Origin: Pantoea deleyi
Lineage (GTDB): Bacteria > Pseudomonadota > Gammaproteobacteria > Enterobacterales > Enterobacteriaceae
Length of the DNA stretch: 64,000 nucleotides
Assembly: GCF_022647325.1 (NCBI RefSeq)
Contig: NZ_CP071405.1
Span: 3,534,001 to 3,598,000, forward strand
Reading direction: 5' to 3'
Both the position numbers and the translations under genes were made by a program. Shown in pieces: positions 56,741-64,000 of the stretch; the stretch's first letter is position 1, and each line of letters begins with the position of its first letter. The notes below the pieces were generated by a model. That model was not told the DNA's origin. It saw nothing but the letters and a program-made list of their open reading frames with translations, and did no database searches.

Positions 56741-58042
56741 ATGAAAAATACCTGTGATTATGAGCCGCTTTGCATCAGTGCATACGGTGCCATTACACCA
56801 TTAGGAAATACTCTGGAAGAGATCACTGCTAACCTTTTTAATGGAGTAAGTGGTATCACAGAGATAAATAAATTCGATCACCATTCGTTGGGTTCAGCAT
56901 TTGCTGGAATACCGGCCGAAGGCAATGAATATATTCGTTGGCCGAAGAAAAACCGTTTTCGAAACGGCGAAATTTTTTATGCTGAAAAAGCAGCCAAAGA
57001 TTTAGCTCATCGCTTGAATATTAGCGCGCTTTATCCGGCCAATGAAATTGGTTGCATTATAGGTTCTGACGAACCGGCCATTGATGTTGAGCAGTGTATC
57101 GCGTTTACCCGCCAGCTCAGTGATCACCCTCATCGACAAGAGCTCATTGAAAAGGCCATTGATCATTTCAAAGTCAGCGACCTTCTCGATCTTGAAAGTG
57201 GTGCAGTACTTAAAGCGATTCATACCATTTTGCCCTATGCCGGTGTCAGCTTCGTGCACATGGGTCTTTGTTCTGCTTCAACACAAAGTATTGGCCTGGC
57301 GATGCGAGCCATACATAGCGGCGAAATCAGTGCTGCGATAGTTGGCGGCGTGTCAGCCAAAGTTACGCCAGTGAATTTGGCGCGTCTTGAGGGTATGGGG
57401 GTAGTGACCATTGACAACACTTATGAGGGCCATCAGCGTTCGCGGCCCTTTGATCGCCAACGAAGTGGTTTCATGCTGTCTGAAGGCGCAGTGTTATTTA
57501 CCATTGAAAAGCAATCAACGGTTCTGTCGCGTGGAGATCAGCCTTTACTTACTCTCTTGGGCTATGGCAGCTCACTGTGTGCCGAAAATATCGTAGCTCC
57601 GCACCAAGATGACCTTGAAATGAAACTATCAATGGAGCGTGCGCTGCAAGACGCTGGCATTTCGCGGGACAGTATAGACTTTGTGAGCGCACACGGCACC
57701 TCAACACGTCAGAATGACTTTCATGAGTCACGCGCAATTGCCAGCGTGTTTGGTGCGCACAAACCTGCAGTTACAGCGACTAAAGGCCATCACGGGCACT
57801 TAATCGCAGCAGCAGGTGCGATGGAATTGCTAACGGTAATTACTTCTTTCCAGCACGATTTCCTGCCAGGAATTCTTAACCTTGAGCAACCAGATCCTGA
57901 ACTGGTGGAGTATGTGACTCTGGTTCAGCATAACAGGCAGCAACCACTACGCTACGCTTTGAAAAACTCATTTGGAATGGGAGGCAGTGCGGCCAGTTTG
58001 GTTGTTGCTAAACCTCAAAACCTGCCGGGAGTGTCGCTATGA
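56741..58042 (+). CDS. Beta-ketoacyl-ACP synthase (active KS)
   Basis: 433 residues. Catalytic Cys 177 (GLCSASTQS), His 318 (SAHGTSTRQND) and His 353 with Lys 348 (TKGHHGHLIAAAG): the full C-H-H set of FabF/KS-alpha. Start at ATG two bases after the previous stop. Expected to condense malonyl-ACP with the starter supplied by the ligase. Confidence 0.92.
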   Translation: MKNTCDYEPLCISAYGAITPLGNTLEEITANLFNGVSGITEINKFDHHSLGSAFAGIPAEGNEYIRWPKKNRFRNGEIFYAEKAAKDLAHRLNISALYPANEIGCIIGSDEPAIDVEQCIAFTRQLSDHPHRQELIEKAIDHFKVSDLLDLESGAVLKAIHTILPYAGVSFVHMGLCSASTQSIGLAMRAIHSGEISAAIVGGVSAKVTPVNLARLEGMGVVTIDNTYEGHQRSRPFDRQRSGFMLSEGAVLFTIEKQSTVLSRGDQPLLTLLGYGSSLCAENIVAPHQDDLEMKLSMERALQDAGISRDSIDFVSAHGTSTRQNDFHESRAIASVFGAHKPAVTATKGHHGHLIAAAGAMELLTVITSFQHDFLPGILNLEQPDPELVEYVTLVQHNRQQPLRYALKNSFGMGGSAASLVVAKPQNLPGVSL

Positions 58043-59445
58043 TAAGAATAGCCTCTCTGCTTCACAATTTGTGGCGACTAAGCTGGAAAAATCGAAGCTG
58101 GAAGCCTGCTGAAGTTTCACTAATTGCTCACCATATTGCGGCACAGATTGTGCTGCACTGCGTTAATCGGCGTATTAATCCTGAAGGTTTGTTTATCTTT
58201 ATAAGCAGAAATAATTTTGAGGGAATGCTCTGTTATTTTGTCGCGTCTCTTCTGAAGGTGAAGGCGGCAATCGTAAATGTCCGTGATGTGGAAACAATTA
58301 ATTCACTGCTAAAAGAGGATATAGTTGCCGCCTATATTTGCAATCAGGAGGGAGGATTGCCGGTATTGAGCAGTAAAACTTTGTTGATTCATTTTGCTCA
58401 GAGTACAGCGTTTAAAGGTGTTTCTGTGGCAGCGTTTTCTCCGTTTTCAGGCGCCTATTTTTACTTTATGACCTCTGGCACAACAGGCAGGCCAAAGCTC
58501 GTTCAATACCAGGAGAAAATGCTCATTGGCAATGCGGTAGAAGTTAGCCGATATCTGTCACTGGCTCCAGACGATAATATTCTTTGCTTCTTTCCTGTAC
58601 AGTATATGTATGGTCTGTCGACGATGTTGACCACTTTAATCTGCCAAGGGAATCTGGTATTCGACCAGTTTTCGCTTAGTAGAGTCGGTGAAATGCTACG
58701 TTATCACCATATTACTACACTACCCGTAATTGGTGACTGGATGCTCCCATTGAGCAAGATATTAGCGCTTAGTAGCATACGACTGAAACGAGTGCTGAAT
58801 GCTTCTGATCGTCTTTTGAGCGTACAGGCAGAAAATATCATGCCGAGCTGTGATGTTCTTTGGAATAATTTTGGCCAGACAGAATCCGGTCCACGTTTGT
58901 TTTGTCTTAAACTGGAGACACTTAGCGAGATTGCAAAATATAGCCTCAACAATGTTGTTGCACCGGGCTTTGTGATGAACGATAGCATTAGTATTCAACT
59001 ACACCCACGCGACGAATCGCGAGATGGTGCCTGCCGGATGTTATACCGCAGCCCCTATGCTGCAGATGGTTATGTCGATGAGCATCTTGCCCTAATCCCG
59101 CGAGGAGAGTGGATGTACTCTGGCGACCTTTTCGAAAAAGGCCTGCACGACATATATTTCTGGATAGCACGTGAAAAAAATGAAATAAAAATAAACGGTA
59201 AGTTTGTCCCAGTGCAAGCAATTTCTGACCATCTTATGCGTGAGTTTGGTGCTCTTCGACACGCATTTAGTAAAGGTTCGGAAGGCATTATCAATCTGCA
59301 TATTGAAGCTGAGCACGGTCACGAGATAACAGGGAGGATTTCACAATTACTTTCAGACTCGTGGCATCGTTACACTTTTGCCATCAAAACGGTTGTTACG
59401 ATACCTACAACCCACACCGGTAAAATTAAAGTAGAGCAGAACTGA
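58039..59445 (+). CDS. AMP-forming acyl/aryl-acid ligase (ANL family)
   Basis: 468 residues. P-loop TSGTTGRPK at 145-153, NFGQTESGP, and YSGDLFEKG with the hinge after it, then IKINGKFVPVQAI and a C-terminal Lys in TGKIKVEQ. N-terminal part is short. Would adenylate a carboxylic acid and load it on the ACP. ATGA overlap with the KS. Substrate cannot be read from the sequence by eye. Confidence 0.9.
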   Translation: MIRIASLLHNLWRLSWKNRSWKPAEVSLIAHHIAAQIVLHCVNRRINPEGLFIFISRNNFEGMLCYFVASLLKVKAAIVNVRDVETINSLLKEDIVAAYICNQEGGLPVLSSKTLLIHFAQSTAFKGVSVAAFSPFSGAYFYFMTSGTTGRPKLVQYQEKMLIGNAVEVSRYLSLAPDDNILCFFPVQYMYGLSTMLTTLICQGNLVFDQFSLSRVGEMLRYHHITTLPVIGDWMLPLSKILALSSIRLKRVLNASDRLLSVQAENIMPSCDVLWNNFGQTESGPRLFCLKLETLSEIAKYSLNNVVAPGFVMNDSISIQLHPRDESRDGACRMLYRSPYAADGYVDEHLALIPRGEWMYSGDLFEKGLHDIYFWIAREKNEIKINGKFVPVQAISDHLMREFGALRHAFSKGSEGIINLHIEAEHGHEITGRISQLLSDSWHRYTFAIKTVVTIPTTHTGKIKVEQN

Positions 59446-59448
59446 AGG

Positions 59449-60084
59449 ATGGAAACGATATATAGCAATCTTGATAAAACGATTTTCCTTTGTATGGTCA
59501 GCCACAAGCAGACCGCCGCTCAACTGCGGCCGAATGATCCGATTATTGAGATTTTACCTAAAGGCGCCAGCGAGAAACAAATACTGCGGACGGCGGCAAA
59601 ACAGCGAGCTATTAAGCATATGGCACGGCTGGCAGAATGTAGAGGTTTTGTTGAAAGCCGGGGAGTATTCAGTGTCAGCCACTCTAGGGATGATACAGTG
59701 TTGCTGGCAAGCTACTGCCCAAAAGTTTTCAGCTGCGGCGTAGACACAGAAAAAGTAGACGTATCACGTCGCATACGTCCTTTTATGATTAATTATCTAG
59801 AGCACAGTAGTTGTGCGCGCGACTGGGCGGCTTCTCCATTGTTACTGTCCACCATTGTGTTTTGCTGTATGGAAAGTATTTATAAAACACTGTCTGCATG
59901 GTGGCCAATGACATTCTCTGTCAATGATTATCATCTTGAGCAAATTTCTGGTAACTCTTGCGTATTTAATTACGTTGGGGTACAGGAGGAAATAGTCGGT
60001 AGACTTATCAATTGTCGATATTATCTACACGAAGACACTGTCGTTGCGACAACGTTTATGAACTTTCAGGTTGTTTCACTTTGA
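59449..60084 (+). CDS. 4'-phosphopantetheinyl transferase
   Basis: 211 residues, Sfp/EntD-like. FSVSHSRDDTVLLA (residues 74-87), Mg-binding GVDTEKVD (Asp 99, Glu 101) and the last motif FCCMESIYKTL (Glu 141, Lys 145), where the normal WxxKEAxxK is degenerate. Converts apo-ACP to holo-ACP. A dedicated PPTase in the operon supports a specialised rather than housekeeping ACP. Confidence 0.83.
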   Translation: METIYSNLDKTIFLCMVSHKQTAAQLRPNDPIIEILPKGASEKQILRTAAKQRAIKHMARLAECRGFVESRGVFSVSHSRDDTVLLASYCPKVFSCGVDTEKVDVSRRIRPFMINYLEHSSCARDWAASPLLLSTIVFCCMESIYKTLSAWWPMTFSVNDYHLEQISGNSCVFNYVGVQEEIVGRLINCRYYLHEDTVVATTFMNFQVVSL

Positions 60085-60107
60085 CTTTTAAATCACTCAG
60101 ATAAATT

Positions 60108-63100
60108 ATGATGAAAGCACTACTGGCCAGACCTGTACTGGTTGTTGTTTCATGTTTTGCAATTATATTATTTTCGCTTATTGCAATTAAAAAGATGCCG
60201 GTGGCGCTCTTTCCGCTTATTACTCCGCCAACCATTGAGGTAACGGCGGTCAGCGTCGGAGCAGATGCTCGGATGGCTGAAGATACGGTAACCCAGGTGC
60301 TAGAAGAGAATATGACAAACCTCGACAATATGATGTTTATTAATTCTGCTACCGACAACAGTGGGCATATTACCATTACATTGACCTTTGCACCGCAGAC
60401 GAATATGGATATTGCTCAGGTTCAGGTGCAGAAATCGGTACAGCAGGCAACACCTCGGTTACCCACTGATACGGTAAAGCAGGGAATAAAAATCACGAAC
60501 TCTAGCGGTAGCTGGATGATGATTGTCGGCTTTGCTGCAGAGGACCCTGCAATCAGTCAGGTTGATATCTCCGATTATATTAATAATAATGTTATCGACC
60601 GAATCAGGATGATCGACGGCGTGGGCTCTGTGGCGCTGTTTGGAACTGAACACGCTTGGCGCATCTGGCTCGATCCCTTCAAATTGCAGTCTTACAAATT
60701 AACAGTTAACGATGTCAAACGGGCGATTGCTAATAAGACGGCAATGATTGCGACAGGTCAATTGGGCGGCCTGCCATCGACGACATGGGCGGTGATGAGT
60801 TATCCACTGGTCTATAGCGATCATTCAACTAACAGACACGACCTCGGTAATATTGTGTTATCAGGAAATCAGCAGGGAGCAATGGTCCATTTGCGCGATG
60901 TCGCGCGAGTTGAATATGGAAGTGAAAGCTACAATGTGGGTGTACATCTTAACGGCCAGCCTGCTACGGGCATCGGTATAAAGTTGAAGCCAGGAGCGAA
61001 TGCACTTAAGACAGGCCAGCTTATCTTTTCCTTTATCAGCAGTTTAAAACGTTCTATACCTGCAGGCGTTGTAATTTCTTATCCATGGAATAGCGTGCCT
61101 TACGTGAAAACGTCGCTAAATGCACTCGGCGTGACAATGTGTGAGGCCGTAGCAATTACTGTTATCATTCTGTTTATATTTTTTCGCACCAATCCGTTAA
61201 TCTTTATTCCAGCATTAGTGATCCCGCTTGTATTACTGGCGACCGTATCTATTCTGTTTGTGCTGGGTTTCAGTTTGAATCTGCTGACCCTTTTTGGGCT
61301 GATACTGGCAATCGGTATAATTGTTGATGATAGTATAGTTATTATTGATAAAGTTGATGCACTGGCCGTCCGAGAGCGCTTGCCTCTGGACTTAGCCATT
61401 ATACGCGCCACAAGAGAAATTGCTCCATTGCTGTTGGCTATAACGCTTGTGCTGACAACGATTTTTTTGCCTATGCTATTTACGCATAATTCGGCGGGCG
61501 TGATTTATCAACAGTTTGCTGCGAGCATGATTATCGCCATAGTTCTCTCGCTGCTGGTATCACTGCTTCTCGTCCCTGTTCTGCTGAATATCTTACCCTG
61601 GCATCAGACTCATGCACCGCGCCAGCAGCATCTACTTGCGTGGCTCAGCCTGAGAATTTCCGCAATCGTGGCGCGAATGCTGCAGCAACGGTTTTTGTAT
61701 GGCGCACTTCTCTTGGTGCTGTTTATGCTGGTCGTGCTGGGCTGGTTTTATCTTCCCGCCTCTTTTGTACCCGATGAAGATCAGGGATCAATGATGGTAA
61801 TGGTGAAGCTGCCGCCAGGTTCATCAGAAGAAAATACAGCAAGAGTGATGCGACGCGTCAGCAATTACTATCTGACACAGGAGCGTTCACGGGTTAAAGA
61901 TGTCTTCACCGTAAGCGGGATGGGATTTAATAGTCTCGGGCAAAATATGGGATTCGTCTTTGTAAGCTTAAAAGCTTGGGAAAAACGCTTAGGTGAGCAG
62001 GATTCAGTACAGGCGGTTATACAGCGCAGCCGCCGTTACTTTTCCACCATTCCTGACGCCTTCATCCTCGCATTTAATAATCCTCCCATCCCAGGCCTTG
62101 GCAGCGCCTCCGGATTCGCTTTTGAGTTGGTGGATGAGGAAAATCTTGGACATGAGGCGCTATTGAAAGCTCGCAATCAGCTTTTGTGGATAATGTATCG
62201 AGAGCCTGAATTGTTCAGCGCCGTGCGTCCAGCGGGTGAGGAGGATGAGCCGGTCGAAAAACTTTCTATCAAAAATCTTATCGCACTGAGCAGTGGCGTG
62301 AAAATAGAGGACATCACGTCAACCATACAGACAGCAATGAGCGGCAGTTGGATTGCCCAGACATCACAACAAGGACACAATAAAAAAATCATTGTGATGG
62401 GGGACGCCCGCTGGCGGATGCTGCCTCAGAATATCGGTCAGTGGTATGTACGTAACAGTAATAATCAGATGGTATCGGTTTCTACTCTGACTGATCTGCA
62501 TTGGGGGAAAGCTGCCAAGTTGCTGGAGCGCTATAATGGCTTTCCAGCAATAGAGTTACTGGGTGAGGCTACCGAAGGGCATACCACAGGTGAAGCGATG
62601 CAGCGGATTAACCAACTGGCACATACGTTGCCAGCTGGTATTGTTTTACAATGGACCAGTCAGTCATTGCAGGAGCAGCAGGCCGGCCAGCATATTCTTG
62701 AACTGATACTACTCTCTCTACTGGTTATCTGGCTGGCACTCGCAGCCCTTTATGAAAGCTGGAAAACACCATTGATTGTTCTTCTCTGTGCGCCATTAGG
62801 AGTTTCCGGCGTGCTGCTGACAGCGTGGATAAGCCGCGCGGAGAATGATATCTACCTTCATCTGTCCGTGCTGGTCACCATGGGCTTAACTATCCGTAAC
62901 GCTGTGATGCTGGTTGATGAGATGAACCGGCTGAGTGCTCGTAAAGGCTATAACATCTGCGATGTGATCCAATTGGCACTCGATAATAGAGTCAGACCGG
63001 TATTAATGACCTCTATCGCCTTTATTTCTGGCGTGATTCCGTTAGCTATCAGTAATAATGTTGGCAAACACGCTCAAAATAATTTAGGTATTCTACTCAT

Positions 63101-63191
63101 TGGCGGGTTATTTTCCTCTTCAAGCTTCATCTTTTATTATGCACCATTTTTATACTTTTTCGTCGTTGGGAAGAAAAAACGTTCTATTTAA
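60108..63191 (+). CDS. RND efflux pump, HAE1 (AcrB-like) permease
   Basis: 1027 residues, the full AcrB length. Signature membrane segment with Asp 407-Asp 408 (IGIIVDDSIVIID), the same numbers as in AcrB, and RVRPVLMTSIAF near 960. The lysine of the proton relay (AcrB K940) is Arg here (GLTIRNAVMLVDEM, residue 930). Two large periplasmic loops present. No adaptor or outer-membrane channel in the window. Probable product exporter or self-resistance. Confidence 0.93.
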   Translation: MMKALLARPVLVVVSCFAIILFSLIAIKKMPVALFPLITPPTIEVTAVSVGADARMAEDTVTQVLEENMTNLDNMMFINSATDNSGHITITLTFAPQTNMDIAQVQVQKSVQQATPRLPTDTVKQGIKITNSSGSWMMIVGFAAEDPAISQVDISDYINNNVIDRIRMIDGVGSVALFGTEHAWRIWLDPFKLQSYKLTVNDVKRAIANKTAMIATGQLGGLPSTTWAVMSYPLVYSDHSTNRHDLGNIVLSGNQQGAMVHLRDVARVEYGSESYNVGVHLNGQPATGIGIKLKPGANALKTGQLIFSFISSLKRSIPAGVVISYPWNSVPYVKTSLNALGVTMCEAVAITVIILFIFFRTNPLIFIPALVIPLVLLATVSILFVLGFSLNLLTLFGLILAIGIIVDDSIVIIDKVDALAVRERLPLDLAIIRATREIAPLLLAITLVLTTIFLPMLFTHNSAGVIYQQFAASMIIAIVLSLLVSLLLVPVLLNILPWHQTHAPRQQHLLAWLSLRISAIVARMLQQRFLYGALLLVLFMLVVLGWFYLPASFVPDEDQGSMMVMVKLPPGSSEENTARVMRRVSNYYLTQERSRVKDVFTVSGMGFNSLGQNMGFVFVSLKAWEKRLGEQDSVQAVIQRSRRYFSTIPDAFILAFNNPPIPGLGSASGFAFELVDEENLGHEALLKARNQLLWIMYREPELFSAVRPAGEEDEPVEKLSIKNLIALSSGVKIEDITSTIQTAMSGSWIAQTSQQGHNKKIIVMGDARWRMLPQNIGQWYVRNSNNQMVSVSTLTDLHWGKAAKLLERYNGFPAIELLGEATEGHTTGEAMQRINQLAHTLPAGIVLQWTSQSLQEQQAGQHILELILLSLLVIWLALAALYESWKTPLIVLLCAPLGVSGVLLTAWISRAENDIYLHLSVLVTMGLTIRNAVMLVDEMNRLSARKGYNICDVIQLALDNRVRPVLMTSIAFISGVIPLAISNNVGKHAQNNLGILLIGGLFSSSSFIFYYAPFLYFFVVGKKKRSI

Positions 63192-63227
63192 ATTAATTGA
63201 TTTTTCTCACTTTGTTAAGGAAAAAAA

Positions 63228-63893
63228 ATGAAAGACTTACTCGTTGATATTGAACCCGAACGTTATGAAACATTTGCAGTAGAAGCGACATCACCGTGGA
63301 ACATCTATCTTAAACAAAGAATTCTTGAGGAAATTCCTGGCATTACATCAGATAAAAAAACATTGTTGGATGTGGGCATGGGAACTGGCCATATGCTTTT
63401 TGATCTTCTTAACAACGAAGAGCTTAGAAAATTCCATTTTCACGGTGTCGACGTGGACCCGCGCATGGTTGAATTTTGTCAGAAAAAAATATCTGCCTGG
63501 AAGAATGATACCAAAATTACTGTACTGGAAGGGAATGTCAGCGCTCTGCCTTATGGGAACCGTAGCTTTTCGCTTATTTATGCTCGTTCAGTTATTCATC
63601 ACTGGGCTGAGCCGGAAAAAGGATTACAGGAATTATGCCGGGTATTAGACAAAGGCGGTATCGTTATTATCCATGAACCATTGGCCGATGCAGAGAAAGC
63701 TGCACTGCAGACATTTAATAGTGCGCGCCTCAAATATGGTATAGGTGAAATGACCACGGATGAAAAATATACCTTGTCGCAGATTAATCAACTGATGAAG
63801 GCTTGTGAGTCGGAAGAGATCGATTATCTTGTTCTGCCGGGCAGCGGGATAGCAGCTCTTGGATGCGAAATTCTGATACGCAGGAGAAACTGA
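63228..63893 (+). CDS. SAM-dependent methyltransferase (class I)
   Basis: 221 residues. Motif I LLDVGMGTGHML, then HFHGVDVDPRMVEFCQKK, VLEGNVSALPYGNRSFSLIY and the HHWAEPEKGLQELCRVLDKG stretch typical of UbiE/type 11 methyltransferases. Likely tailors the product. The stop overlaps the next start (TGATG). Confidence 0.9.
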   Translation: MKDLLVDIEPERYETFAVEATSPWNIYLKQRILEEIPGITSDKKTLLDVGMGTGHMLFDLLNNEELRKFHFHGVDVDPRMVEFCQKKISAWKNDTKITVLEGNVSALPYGNRSFSLIYARSVIHHWAEPEKGLQELCRVLDKGGIVIIHEPLADAEKAALQTFNSARLKYGIGEMTTDEKYTLSQINQLMKACESEEIDYLVLPGSGIAALGCEILIRRRN

Positions 63894-64000
63894 TGAGAAG
63901 TTACGACCATCAGCCGACATTCGTCGAACAACACAATAGAATTTCCATCATCAGCGGTAGTACATTCCGTGACTATGAACATTTTGCCCGTTCAGTGCCC
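63893..64000 (+). CDS. Start of a further operon gene, cut by the window
   Basis: 36 codons visible (MRSYDHQPTFVEQHNRISII, then SGSTFRDYEHFARSVP), translationally coupled to the methyltransferase by TGATG. Too short to identify. Confidence 0.6.
   Translation, partial: MRSYDHQPTFVEQHNRISIISGSTFRDYEHFARSVP

Larger units (their letters stand above)
23103..64000. mobile_element. Accessory island beginning at tRNA-Phe (right end not in window)
   Basis: Starts at the tRNA 3' end and holds an integrase pointing at the tRNA, a TraI-like protein, TraF, lipoprotein, umuDC remains, ArdC-type antirestriction genes, several defence modules and a biosynthetic operon. GC content falls visibly compared with the backbone, most of all in 30-41 kb and 54-64 kb. 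No second copy of the tRNA 3' end was seen, so whether this is one element or several nested ones is open. Confidence 0.75.

Noticed and set aside
54503..64000. Aryl polyene cluster
   Set aside because: KS pairs, ACP and ligase fit in part. But the typical dehydratases, second ACP, LolA-like protein and MMPL exporter are not seen, and the pump is an AcrB-type RND protein.
23103..64000. CRISPR array or prophage
   Set aside because: No regularly spaced identical repeats, and no capsid, terminase, portal or tail genes. The repeated leaders are structured, gene-linked and variable in sequence.
23103..64000. Second copy of the tRNA-Phe 3' end (attR)
   Set aside because: Looked for the T-arm and acceptor sequence beyond the tRNA and did not find a copy. 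The right end is presumably outside the window or has been lost.

Overview
The first 23 kb is a conserved enterobacterial chromosome backbone: sspAB, rplM-rpsI, zapE, zapG, degQS, epmA, blc, ecnAB, efp, epmB, groSL, fxsA, aspA, dcuA, cutA, dsbD and yjdC, ending in tRNA-Phe. Gene order, protein similarity and base composition suggest a Pantoea/Erwinia-type member of the Erwiniaceae. The genus is an inference. The backbone holds the complete EF-P beta-lysylation set (efp, epmA, epmB).

From tRNA-Phe (23027-23102) to the window end the DNA is accessory. The tRNA 3' end is followed by a tyrosine recombinase pointing at it, a TraI/MobH-like protein that lacks the family's histidine motifs, and TraF- and lipoprotein-type conjugation accessories. 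This looks like one end of an integrated conjugative element or its remnant. The other attachment site is not visible.

29.7-44.7 kb is a layered defence region built around a destroyed umuDC operon. umuD and its LexA box are intact, but umuC lies in three collinear pieces on the minus strand (44228-44115, 41394-41260, 34218-33202). Together these restore nearly the whole polymerase. A 2.7 kb insert carries an XRE-ImmA/IrrE pair. A 7 kb insert carries three DNA methyltransferases, one fused to a PD-(D/E)XK nuclease domain, plus a GNAT acetyltransferase. Beyond the umuC 3' end sits a SIR2 gene paired with a STAND-like/TPR protein whose Walker A lysine is missing.

44.9-50.3 kb is a minus-strand array of eight genes (N6-methylase-like, Api92/DUF1281-like, ArdC and five small unknowns). 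Each gene has its own leader with the same architecture: a GC-rich hairpin, then a hairpin enclosing the ribosome binding site. Upstream lies a roughly 150 bp structured element. A second copy at 53.3-53.5 kb differs by compensatory base-pair changes. Between the two copies are a TIR-domain gene and a second tyrosine recombinase with a perfect 18 bp inverted repeat in front of it.

54.5-64 kb is a compact, lower-GC operon of type II fatty acid/polyketide-like genes: SDR reductase, ACP, a ketosynthase-like subunit without the active cysteine, an active ketosynthase, an AMP-ligase, a phosphopantetheinyl transferase, an RND pump and a methyltransferase. It runs off the window. Together these could activate an acid, load it on the ACP, extend and reduce it, methylate it and export it. 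The product cannot be named from the sequence.
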